A stretch of 42,570 bases of DNA, from positions 1-42,570 of the forward strand of contig DWVR01000075.1 of the NCBI GenBank assembly GCA_019120125.1, given 5' to 3'. A program made the position numbers and the translations under genes. Below are positions 1 through 7,489 of this stretch, piece after piece; the first letter of the stretch is position 1; every line of letters starts with the position of its first letter. The notes under the pieces were generated by a model that was not told the origin of the DNA, searched no databases, and saw only the letters and a list, made by a program, of their open reading frames with translations. This DNA is from Candidatus Phocaeicola excrementigallinarum. Its GTDB lineage: Bacteria > Bacteroidota > Bacteroidia > Bacteroidales > Bacteroidaceae.

Positions 1-698
1 CTGTTCGCGTCCAGATTGCTCAGGCCCTCCTGGGGCTTGATGAGGCTGCGGTTGTAGGTGTAGGCGAACGGGTCCACCTGCGCTCCCACGAACAGCGCGT
101 CGGTGATGTAGTATTCCACACCGCCGGTCAGCGCCCCACGAATGTTGAACGCTTCTCCCACTGATTCGCCCATGCTGTACTCGTCATGCGCGTTGGAGAT
201 GTTGCGTCCGTATGCGTAGCCGACGCGTGCCCCCGCGTAGAGGTAGAGGCCGTCGACCTTTGTCTTGAAGTAGCGGTCAACGCCCGTGTAGACGTTGAAC
301 TGCACGAAGTTCTGTTCCGGCACCGCGTTGTAGTCAGGAATAGAACCGTCGTTGGCGTCACTCCAGTCCGTGTTCTCGTCAACCGTGCCCGGCACGGCCG
401 AGTAGCCCGGATGCTTGGTGATGCTCATGCCGCCTCCCAGTACCAGTTTCCACTCGTCGAGGAAGAACCAGCCTCCTTCGATGCCCACACGCAGTTCCTT
501 GTCGTTCCAGTTGGTGGATTTGGCGGTAATGGAGTAGCTGGGCGAACTTCCCGGCATCGCGTTCTGCATGACGGAGTTGTCGTAGCTTACGGTGGCTGCC
601 ACGGTAAAGTCGTTCTTCTGCGGACCTTTATCCTGGGCATTGGCCGTAAGGCCGACCATCGGGAGTGCGGCTAATATTAAAAGTTTGTTTATTCTCAT
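1..698 (-). CDS. Outer-membrane beta-barrel protein, 3' end cut by window edge
   Basis: Only the first 232 codons lie in the window; the gene continues past the left edge. The ATG at 698 starts a typical signal peptide (MRINKLLILAALPMVGLTANA, cleavage probably before QDKGPQ). The mature part shows alternating hydrophobic/polar strands rich in Gly, Tyr and Trp, such as GVDRYFKTKVDGLYLYAGAR and GGVEYYITDALFVGAQVDPF, as expected for a small outer-membrane barrel of the OmpA/OmpW-like size class. It lies 91 nt downstream of the coiled-coil lipoprotein gene on the same strand, so the two are probably cotranscribed. From memory, this order (large surface protein, then small barrel) matches the S-layer loci of Bacteroides thetaiotaomicron, where the barrel may anchor or export the partner. 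The specific function is inferred only from that context. Confidence 0.75.
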   Translation of the reverse strand, partial: MRINKLLILAALPMVGLTANAQDKGPQKNDFTVAATVSYDNSVMQNAMPGSSPSYSITAKSTNWNDKELRVGIEGGWFFLDEWKLVLGGGMSITKHPGYSAVPGTVDENTDWSDANDGSIPDYNAVPEQNFVQFNVYTGVDRYFKTKVDGLYLYAGARVGYAYGRNISNAHDEYSMGESVGEAFNIRGALTGGVEYYITDALFVGAQVDPFAYTYNRSLIKPQEGLSNLDAN

Positions 699-721
699 AT
701 AAGTTTCCTCTTTGGTTTATC

Positions 722-753
722 GGAGGGCGGAGCGTCCAGCGCGCCGCCCTTCC
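722..753. other. Intercistronic GC-rich hairpin
   Basis: AGGGCGG (724-730) pairs perfectly with CCGCCCT (744-750) around a 13-nt GC-rich loop. It lies between the lipoprotein stop and the barrel-protein start. No T-run follows on the minus strand, so it looks more like an mRNA-stability or partial-attenuation element than a full terminator. Confidence 0.5.
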
Positions 754-789
754 TACTTTTAATGATCAGCGTTTCTTTGATTGGTCTGC

Positions 790-2673
790 TCAGGCAGCAG
801 GGGTTTCTTCACCTTCGGCCGGAGTGTCCGTAGCCGGAGTATCCATGGAACCGCTGTTGATGACTGCATCAAGTTCTGCCTTGCACTGAGCAACGATTAA
901 CTTCTGAGCTTCAATCTGAGTTTCCAGATTTGCCACCTCAGCTTCACATTCTGACAGATAGGCTTCAGCACTTTCAGTAGAATACCACGGATTTGGAATC
1001 TGTTCTGCATCTGCAGGGTCATCTACTTTATTACCAGCAGCATCCAAATAATCACCATTTGTTACAGTATTGCCATTAGCATCCACATAAGAATTACCAT
1101 CCCAAGGAGTACCGGTGGAATCATAATTGCCGTCAGAATCAATAGGCGTACCTACGTAAATGGTAACATTATTATCATCCACGTAAGAATATCCAGTCCA
1201 CCATTGTCTCGGATAATAATCTATCTTTAATTGATGAGTAAATTCCTGTGCGTCGGTTATCTTGGCATTGGCTTCTGCAATATTCTTTTCGCATTCAGCT
1301 ATCAGAAGATCAATGTCCTTATTGGCTTTGAGCAAATCTTCTGCGGCTGTTTTCTCGCCTTCCAGTGCAGCCAGTTCCCGACGGCTTTCATCTTCGGTTT
1401 CCTTTGCGGCCGCCCATTCTTCACCGGCCTTCAAAGTAGCTTCAATTGCAGCTTCATACGCTGTGTACGCATCACCGCTGAATGCAGCTACCGCATCATT
1501 GAATTTCTTCAGAGTTTCCTCTGCGCCTTCCAATGCTACCTGTGCATCATAAAGTACACCTCCAGGTTCAGTTGCTGCCAGCATATCCTGATAAGCCTGA
1601 TTCATAGCAGCTTCCTTAGTAGGTTTGTCAACAGCTGCCGCATCATCGTATTCTTTCTTCTTAGCTTCATAATCTTTCTTCAGGAAATTATATTGGGCCC
1701 ATGCAGATTTGCCTAACTCATCTGCACTTGCAGCAGCTTCATCCGTTTCTTTTCCTAATGCAGTGGTTTTCTTTTCAACAGCATCTTCCAGAGTTACAAG
1801 CTGTGCTTCCACCTTACTTTGCAGCAACGAGTATTTTTCAACTTTATAAACGTTCTGATCCTCCGGATCCACTTCTTCCTTATTTAAGACACTTTTATAA
1901 GAAGTATTACCATTCAAGAACTTGATTGCCTTACCGGTTTCCAGAGTAGGCTCGATTGCCGGAGTAGAACCGGGGACTGCTGCAACTCCGTCATAAGCAT
2001 ACATGGACTCGTTGAATGCTTTTTCTTTTGCTCCAGATGCACTCGTATTGATGCTCACAGTATTTTCCTGTGCGGAAATCTTGACTGTGAGTTCCTCCAC
2101 CTGTTTCAGCAAGTTGTCACGGTCATTGGCTCCCAATGCCTTGTATGCGTCAATCTGAGCCTGGTTCTTGGCGATTTCTTCTTCATATCCAAGAATTTTG
2201 GTCTGCGCATACTTTTCTGCACTCACCAGACCCACTTTTGCGGCAGCCAGATTAGAAGCGGCTGTAATGTATTCGGATTCAAGATCCTTCAACGTCCCTA
2301 CAGCAGTTACATAATTGTTGTAAACCTCACCTCTTAAATTTGCATTGGCCTGAGCTATCTGCTTTTTCCAATCCAACAGTTTCTGTTCATACTGTGCTTT
2401 CAAGGCCTCCAGTTCGACTTCAAAACGCTGTTGGTTTTCTGCGGTGATTTGTTCAGTATTGGCTGCATTCGCTTTTTCCACCAATGCTTTCGCCTGATAC
2501 AGTTCTGCTTCCGCATTTGCTGCAGCAGCCAGAGCTGCCAATTGTTCAGCCTTCGCAGTGCGTATAGCAGTGACGGAAGCCGATTCGTTGTCGTCTACAC
2601 AAGAGGTTAACGCGGTAGAACCAAGTGCAAGCACTCCGATAAGTGCGTACACTGCAATGAATTTCTTTTTCAT
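790..2673 (-). CDS. Large coiled-coil surface lipoprotein (S-layer-like)
   Basis: A 627-aa protein. The ATG at 2673 is preferred over an in-frame TTG four codons upstream because it begins the signal sequence directly (MKKKFIAVYALIG...). The lipobox is L22-T23-S24-C25, followed by VDDNE; acidic residues right after the Cys fit the Bacteroides signal for surface display. Residues from about 30 to 480 are Ala/Glu/Lys-rich with heptad-like spacing, predicting long coiled coils. Around 490-575 lies a Gly/Asn/Asp/Tyr-rich globular stretch (for example YSYVDDNNVTIYVGTP), then another helical segment and an acidic Thr/Pro/Glu tail. I know no enzymatic motif in it. The signal region and the partner barrel gene downstream resemble, from memory, the phase-variable BT1927-type S-layer family of B. 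thetaiotaomicron. A plain coiled-coil surface lipoprotein without S-layer function is the alternative. Confidence 0.75.
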   Translation of the reverse strand: MKKKFIAVYALIGVLALGSTALTSCVDDNESASVTAIRTAKAEQLAALAAAANAEAELYQAKALVEKANAANTEQITAENQQRFEVELEALKAQYEQKLLDWKKQIAQANANLRGEVYNNYVTAVGTLKDLESEYITAASNLAAAKVGLVSAEKYAQTKILGYEEEIAKNQAQIDAYKALGANDRDNLLKQVEELTVKISAQENTVSINTSASGAKEKAFNESMYAYDGVAAVPGSTPAIEPTLETGKAIKFLNGNTSYKSVLNKEEVDPEDQNVYKVEKYSLLQSKVEAQLVTLEDAVEKKTTALGKETDEAAASADELGKSAWAQYNFLKKDYEAKKKEYDDAAAVDKPTKEAAMNQAYQDMLAATEPGGVLYDAQVALEGAEETLKKFNDAVAAFSGDAYTAYEAAIEATLKAGEEWAAAKETEDESRRELAALEGEKTAAEDLLKANKDIDLLIAECEKNIAEANAKITDAQEFTHQLKIDYYPRQWWTGYSYVDDNNVTIYVGTPIDSDGNYDSTGTPWDGNSYVDANGNTVTNGDYLDAAGNKVDDPADAEQIPNPWYSTESAEAYLSECEAEVANLETQIEAQKLIVAQCKAELDAVINSGSMDTPATDTPAEGEETPAA

Positions 2674-2733
2674 AAGTAAATCCAAGTTTTTAAAAGTTAA
2701 TATTCAGTTCTTTTTTTAATAAGTCAAAATCAT

Positions 2734-2741
2734 TATATTTG
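2734..2741 (+). promoter_or_regulatory. Orphan -7-like motif TATATTTG pointing away from the lipoprotein gene
   Basis: TATATTTG fits TAnnTTTG exactly, and a T-rich run lies about 20 nt upstream (2708-2717). It faces rightward, with no plus-strand gene downstream before the hairpins at 3053-3140. It could drive a short non-coding transcript, be one orientation of a switchable promoter, or be chance in A/T-rich DNA. Confidence 0.35.
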
Positions 2742-2823
2742 CAGATATATCCCAAAATTCAAAGTATCCTTAATTCCGCAAATTCCGGAGATGGCTTCGC
2801 TTTTCCGGTTGCTGTTGCAAGGG

Positions 2824-2831
2824 CGAAAGTA
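2824..2831 (-). promoter_or_regulatory. Tentative -7 element for the lipoprotein-OMP operon
   Basis: The minus strand reads TACTTTCG, seven of eight matches to TAnnTTTG. No TTG is seen 19-21 nt upstream. If used, it would give a leader of about 140 nt before the ATG at 2673. Confidence 0.3.
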
Positions 2832-3047
2832 TGCAATCAAAAGGAATTTCTGCTTGTCGAATAATAAATTTTAGCCCAGAAAGCGGTAAAACCGCAATAT
2901 TTATATGAATAGACAACTCCTGGCGGACGATTAGACAAATCGCGTACGGATTGACAATAATAATTTTTGGGAGAATGGGGCTTGTCCCTTAGAATTTTTA
3001 AGGAAAATGGCCGCTCATGAAAAGAAAATTCACGTTGTAGGGAGGGC

Positions 3048-3140
3048 ATGAAAAAACGCCTTGACGTTTCGGTCAAAACGTCAAGGCGTTTTAATGAAAA
3101 CGTCAGGACGTTTTACTTGAAACGCCCTGACGTTTTTTTT
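3048..3140. repeat. Four-unit hairpin repeat array with terminator at its plus-strand end
   Basis: Unit 1 (AAAACGCCTTGACGTTT, 3053-3069) and unit 2 (AAACGTCAAGGCGTTTT, 3076-3092) form a perfect 17-bp stem with a 6-nt loop. Unit 3 AAACGTCAGG (3098-3107) pairs with CCTGACGTTT in unit 4 (3126-3135), and eight Ts follow, an intrinsic-terminator shape for plus-strand transcripts. On the minus strand the 17-bp stem also ends in a T-run, so the array probably terminates the antiporter operon that stops at 3167. A second array with the same layout is at 26672-26761. Confidence 0.8.
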
Positions 3141-3166
3141 CGGGTGGAATTTGTGGTGAGGAAACG

Positions 3167-5398
3167 TTACACAAGCTCCTGTTCCGCTCCCTTTTTGCCC
3201 ACAATCCATACGATGTCGCCCGGTTGGAACATGGTGTCCGGACCCGGGTTCATGGTGATCTGTCTGTCTCTTTCAAGGGCAAGGACAATGAAGCTTCTGA
3301 CTTTTATCTCACGCAGTCTCTTGTTGATGACCGGGGAAGAGCTTTCCAGCGGTATGTTGCGGATGCTCATCCGAGGGCCTTTTCCGGTGTTGCGGTCCGG
3401 TTGCAGCCTTGTATCCAGTTCCTGTCCGAACAGTCTCAGGTCCTCGTCCGTGCCGACCGCCGTGATCTTGTCGAACGGATAGATGCGCTCGCTGCCTTCC
3501 GGAAGGTCTATCCGCCGGTCTCCTCGGGCGATGGAAACGATGTTCACCCGATAGCGGGAGCGGGGAGCGATTTCCTTCAGCTGGCTGCCCGCGTCGCACG
3601 ACTCGGCCGCGACCGTGAAATCGGCCGTATGCAGGTTGGCAAGCTGTTCGGCTCCCTCAAGCAGGGATTTCATCGTATCGGTCTGTTCCCGGGTTTCCTC
3701 CTGCCCCTGGAAATTCTGGCTGAAGCGTTCCTCGATCAGTGCCGAATGCTTGCGCAGGCGCTTTGAATAGTAGAAGCTGATGATGATGGCGGCCGCCACG
3801 AGCAGCGCGGCGCCTGAGGCCACGTTGAACAGGCGGACCACAAGGCTCATCAGGATGACGACGCATACCAGTATCTTGATGAGCACCAGTGAGACAAGTG
3901 CTCCACGGTTGAAGCGGTTGTCGTTCCACAGTTTCCGGAACTCGGCGGAGTGGTTCTTTCTCGTGATGATTCCCCACAGCAGGGGAGACACTACGGAGAA
4001 CACGATTGCCGCGCTCAGGATGGTGCCGTAGATGTCGGGCAGTTCTTTCTGGATGAGCGGGTGGATCTGCGAGAAGAACAGGGCGATGAACACGATGCAG
4101 ATGGTCAGGTAGATGGCCACTCCCATGAACATGCTTTTCAGCAGCCTGTTCCAGTCGTTCTGGTGACGGTCGGACATGGTTCCGGCGGCGTATTTCGTCA
4201 GCAGCTGGTCGAGCCATGCCGGGATGTGTCTTTCAATCAGGCCGCACGCGGGGCCTGAAAGCCGGATCATGTAGGGGGTGAGGAAAGTGGTGATGACCGA
4301 GACGGCCACGATAATCGGGTACAGGTTGCTGTCGGTCACCTTCAGGCTGACACCGAGCGAGGCGATGATGAACGAGAACTCCCCGACCTGTGTCAGCGAG
4401 AAGCCGGACTGTACCGCCACTTTCAGTGACTGTCCCGAGAGCAGGATGCCCACCGTGCCGAAAAAGGTCTGTCCCACCAGTACCAGCAGGGTCAGGATGA
4501 GGATGGGGAGGATGTATTCCGCGATGACGTGCGGATCGATCATCATGCCAACTGACACGAAGAAGATGGCGGCGAACAGGTCCTTGACCGGTTGCACCAC
4601 GCGGCTGATCTTCTCGCTCTCGATGGTCTCGGCAAGCAATGATCCCATGACGAAGGCTCCTAACGCGGACGAGAATCCGGCTCCCACCGCGATTCTCACC
4701 ATCAGCAGGCAGAGGCCGAGCGAGACGATGAGTAGGATCTCGTTGCTGATGTAGCGGCGTATCCTCTTCATGAGGGTGGGCAGGAGGTAGATGCCCAGAG
4801 CCGACCAGAAGATGAGGAATCCCACCAGCTTGAACAGGCTGCCCAACAGGGCGGAGCCTTCGAAATGCTGGCTGGCCGCCAGAGTGGAAAGCACCACCAG
4901 CATGACCACTCCCACCAGGTCCTCCACTACCAGGATGCCGAGCACGATACCGGTGAATTTCTGCTGCATGAGGTTCATGTCGTTGAAGGCCTTGAACACG
5001 ATGGCCGTCGACGACATGGAGAGCATTCCGCCCAGAAAAAGGCTCGTGATGTGGGTGAATCCCATGGCGTTTCCGGCGGTATAGCCCAGAAACATCATGC
5101 CCGCCACGATGGTCAGTGTGGCGATGAAGGCGCTCAGTCCCACGTTCAGCAGCTTGCGGAACGAGAACTCCAGTCCCATGGCGAAGAGGAGAAAAATGAC
5201 GCCTATGTCGGCCCATATCTTGATGTTCGCGGTATCGGTGACGGTGGGGAAGAAACTGACTGCGGGTCCCGTGATGAAGCCTGCCACGATGTAGCCCAGG
5301 ATGACAGGCTGTTTGAGCCACTTGAACAGGATCGTGACGCAGCCTGCCACGATCAGTATCGTGCCCAGATCGGAAATTAAAGGTGCTAGTTCTGACAT
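3167..5398 (-). CDS. CPA2-family cation:proton antiporter (KefB-like) with two TrkA-C-like domains
   Basis: A 743-aa inner-membrane protein. Residues about 1-395 form the Na+/H+ exchanger domain of the CPA2 (KefB/YbaL) type: it opens with ISDLGTILIVAGCVTILFKW and has the typical GYIVAGFITGP and LLFAMGLEFSF segments. A second hydrophobic block (about 415-555) is followed by a cytosolic part with two TrkA-C/RCK-C-like repeats, around 595-680 (ending ITAVGTDEDLRLFG) and 685-743 (ending PGDIVWIVGKKG). No Rossmann RCK-N domain is seen, so control is unlikely to go through NAD binding as in KefC. The family exchanges K+ or Na+ for protons. Last gene of the seven-gene operon, 9 nt after mnmD; the repeat at 3048-3140 follows its stop. 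Ion specificity cannot be read from sequence. Confidence 0.88.
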   Translation of the reverse strand: MSELAPLISDLGTILIVAGCVTILFKWLKQPVILGYIVAGFITGPAVSFFPTVTDTANIKIWADIGVIFLLFAMGLEFSFRKLLNVGLSAFIATLTIVAGMMFLGYTAGNAMGFTHITSLFLGGMLSMSSTAIVFKAFNDMNLMQQKFTGIVLGILVVEDLVGVVMLVVLSTLAASQHFEGSALLGSLFKLVGFLIFWSALGIYLLPTLMKRIRRYISNEILLIVSLGLCLLMVRIAVGAGFSSALGAFVMGSLLAETIESEKISRVVQPVKDLFAAIFFVSVGMMIDPHVIAEYILPILILTLLVLVGQTFFGTVGILLSGQSLKVAVQSGFSLTQVGEFSFIIASLGVSLKVTDSNLYPIIVAVSVITTFLTPYMIRLSGPACGLIERHIPAWLDQLLTKYAAGTMSDRHQNDWNRLLKSMFMGVAIYLTICIVFIALFFSQIHPLIQKELPDIYGTILSAAIVFSVVSPLLWGIITRKNHSAEFRKLWNDNRFNRGALVSLVLIKILVCVVILMSLVVRLFNVASGAALLVAAAIIISFYYSKRLRKHSALIEERFSQNFQGQEETREQTDTMKSLLEGAEQLANLHTADFTVAAESCDAGSQLKEIAPRSRYRVNIVSIARGDRRIDLPEGSERIYPFDKITAVGTDEDLRLFGQELDTRLQPDRNTGKGPRMSIRNIPLESSSPVINKRLREIKVRSFIVLALERDRQITMNPGPDTMFQPGDIVWIVGKKGAEQELV

Positions 5399-5407
5399 GA
5401 TAGTTTG

Positions 5408-6094
5408 TTATTTTGTTAGTTCTTTTTTTGTGTCCGGTTTCTTGGTCGCCCTGAGAATCTCACGTTTTCCTTCCGGAGGTCCGGGCAGTCTTTCCACGGT
5501 GAATCCGGCGGCCTGCAGCATCCGGCGCACTGAGCCTTTGGCGCAGTAGGTGGTCAGGATGCCATCCTCGTTCATCGCGGTGTAAAGATAGTCAAAAAGT
5601 GGCTGACTCCACATCTCCGGCTGTTTTTCGGGGGCGAAGGCGTCGAAATAGACCACATCATAGCCTCCTTCGAACACGGACCGCGTGAAGTCACCTTCGA
5701 TTTTCAGCAGTGTGAAGTAGGGGGTGATTTCCTGTGGAACGTTCCATTCCGTCTGATGGAGTTCTTGGAACAGGCCGGCCTGTTCCGGTGCGATGAGTTC
5801 CGGATAACGCAGTTCCTTTATGATGTTGTCATCCAATGGATAGCGTTCGATGGTGGTGTAATGTATGTGCCGTCCGGTCTTTCCGGCCTCCAGCAGAGTA
5901 AGGAAAGCGTTGAGTCCCGTGCCGAAACCGATTTCCAGTACGCGTGCGTCCCGTCGTGTGCAATGCCGCAGTCCCGTCCGGATGAAAATGTGTTCCGATT
6001 CCGTCAGTGCTCCTTTGACGGAGTGATAATGTTCGTTGAGTTCCGGCACGAAGAGGGTGCGGCTTCCGTCAGCGGTTGGTTCAATCTGTATCAT
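5408..6094 (-). CDS. mnmD: tRNA 5-methylaminomethyl-2-thiouridine methyltransferase, stand-alone MnmD
   Basis: A 228-aa class I SAM methyltransferase. The SAM-binding glycine motif is VLEIGFGTGLNAF (52-64) and the family-specific DAFAPEKQPEMW begins at D151. It methylates the aminomethyl group at U34 of certain tRNAs, the last step toward mnm5(s2)U. In E. coli this is the N-terminal half of MnmC, fused to an FAD oxidase; here the oxidase half is absent, so the protein is the single-domain form (old name DUF752). Starts 9 nt after the yqaA-like gene ends. The 2-thiolation enzyme for the same base, MnmA, is also in this window. Confidence 0.87.
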   Translation of the reverse strand: MIQIEPTADGSRTLFVPELNEHYHSVKGALTESEHIFIRTGLRHCTRRDARVLEIGFGTGLNAFLTLLEAGKTGRHIHYTTIERYPLDDNIIKELRYPELIAPEQAGLFQELHQTEWNVPQEITPYFTLLKIEGDFTRSVFEGGYDVVYFDAFAPEKQPEMWSQPLFDYLYTAMNEDGILTTYCAKGSVRRMLQAAGFTVERLPGPPEGKREILRATKKPDTKKELTK

Positions 6095-6103
6095 AAGCCA
6101 GTG

Positions 6104-6568
6104 TCAGTTTATAAGTTGTATGGTGCCCAGGGCGGTCATGACAATGATAGCGTAGCGTGCCAGTTTCCCGATGCCCATGGCCAGGGTGACGATCCACACG
6201 TTGGCCTTCATCAGTCCGAGGGCGATGAGCAAGGCGTCTCCTATGACAGGAAGGAAGGAGAACAGCGCCATCCAGGAGCCTTTTCCGTGGATGAAGCGTG
6301 CGGCCTTGTCAAGTTGTTTTTTGTCCACCCGGAAATATTTCTCGATCCATTCCATCTTTCCCAACCGGCCGATCCAATAGCAGGTAAGTCCGCCCAGCAC
6401 GTTGCCCGAGGTGGTGGCCAGGGTCGACCATACCGGATCGAGTCCCAGTGCGACACAGGCTAGCAGGACCACTTCCGAGCTGAAGGGCAGTACTGTGCCC
6501 GCCAGAAAGGCCGACAGGAACATGCCTCCATATCCCCAGTCAATCAGAAACTGAATGAATCCGTCCAT
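6104..6568 (-). CDS. YqaA-like DedA/SNARE-associated membrane protein
   Basis: A 154-aa membrane protein with the SNARE-associated/VTT core: FLAGTVLPFSSEVVLLACVA, then GNVLGGLTCYWIGR, a charged loop with FIHGKGSWMALFSFLPVIGD, and a final membrane helix. The DedA superfamily includes lipid scramblases and flippases; the YqaA branch has no firmly known substrate. The ATG at 6568 (MDGFIQFLIDWGYGG) is chosen because relatives start just before this segment. An ATG at 6595 and a GTG at 6613 are in-frame alternatives. With this start the gene overlaps the end of the upstream membrane-protein gene by 25 nt, consistent with translational coupling. Confidence 0.75.
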   Translation of the reverse strand: MDGFIQFLIDWGYGGMFLSAFLAGTVLPFSSEVVLLACVALGLDPVWSTLATTSGNVLGGLTCYWIGRLGKMEWIEKYFRVDKKQLDKAARFIHGKGSWMALFSFLPVIGDALLIALGLMKANVWIVTLAMGIGKLARYAIIVMTALGTIQLIN

Positions 6569-7479
6569 ATGTTGAATAAGGTAAGCGATATCCATGCCAC
6601 GGAAATGACCCACGACAGGATATGTGTGAGTTTGTTGTAAGTAAGTACGAGCAGATGCCCGTTCATGATGGCGAAGGCGACAAGCAGTATGGAGAATGCG
6701 TCCATGAAATGAACCGGTATCAGTACGGCCATTGCCGTGGCCGTTATGCTGAGCGTGAATACAATCCGCAGCATGATGCGTGTCTGCACCTTGTCCTGAA
6801 ATCCTTTGCTGATGACAAACGTACTGCTTATTCCCGTAAATATAAGAAGGACACCTCCTGAGACCGCTTCCGAAAGACTGATATGGCTGTAGTCAATGGC
6901 CGGAGGATGTGCCAGTCTGACAAAAGGCAGGAACGCGTCCGCCGGGTTGCCTGTATACAGATGATAGCAGAGCAGGAACCAGTAGGGGGTGGCGAGTCCG
7001 ATGATGCCGGCGAAGAAACTGCGCAGGTTGAGCGAGCGGAGCGGCAGCATGAATATGTATACCAGTGGAATGATATATAATATGTAAGGGAAGATCAGAC
7101 TGGTCAGGCCCAGGAACAGGAATGAATGGTATACCGGCGTGGAGGCGTACGGTGACTCATAGCTTTGGAAAAGGAAATAGATGCCGGCGACGAAAAGAAA
7201 AGGAATCCATGCTTCTGTGGAATGGCCGTGCGGCAGGACACAGCTTGCGTAGAACAGCAGGAACAAGGCCGCATGGAAAGTGGTCCGGGTGCGGATCAGC
7301 GAGAAAGATGTGTTCAGCTCAATCAGCAGGTATGCGGTAAGTCCCCCGGAAAACAACGGGAGCAGGTCTGCCGGACTGCCGAAGCTTATTGCTGTCATTG
7401 CCAGACAGAAAATGACGGCAACGGGGAAAGTGGCTTTCCCCGTTACCAGATAATATTGGAATCTTTTCCTTTCGGGCAT
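6544..7479 (-). CDS. Polytopic membrane protein of unknown function
   Basis: A 311-aa, very hydrophobic protein with about eight to ten predicted membrane helices, a short charged N-terminus (MPERKRFQYY) and no enzymatic motif that I recognise. It looks like a Bacteroidetes-restricted conserved protein, based on overall style and not on a domain hit. It begins 10 nt after purD and its last 25 nt overlap the yqaA-like gene, so it belongs to the operon. The neighbours are a purine enzyme and a DedA-like protein and do not point to one pathway. No function is assigned. Confidence 0.7.
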   Translation of the reverse strand: MPERKRFQYYLVTGKATFPVAVIFCLAMTAISFGSPADLLPLFSGGLTAYLLIELNTSFSLIRTRTTFHAALFLLFYASCVLPHGHSTEAWIPFLFVAGIYFLFQSYESPYASTPVYHSFLFLGLTSLIFPYILYIIPLVYIFMLPLRSLNLRSFFAGIIGLATPYWFLLCYHLYTGNPADAFLPFVRLAHPPAIDYSHISLSEAVSGGVLLIFTGISSTFVISKGFQDKVQTRIMLRIVFTLSITATAMAVLIPVHFMDAFSILLVAFAIMNGHLLVLTYNKLTHILSWVISVAWISLTLFNIWTDSFSF

Positions 7480-7489
7480 GTGTCAAGGG

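Noticed and set aside
2674..3047. Invertible promoter switch upstream of the S-layer-like operon
   Set aside because: The gene family made me look for flanking inverted repeats around the opposite-facing TATATTTG. I found only short, bulged matches (for example TCCCAAAATT near 2750 and AATTTTTGGGA near 2962) in the wrong nested order. No invertase gene is present. Read-level inversion analysis would be needed.
3048..3140. CRISPR-like repeats
   Set aside because: The units are inverted pairs at short distance without unique spacers of equal length, and no cas gene is nearby.
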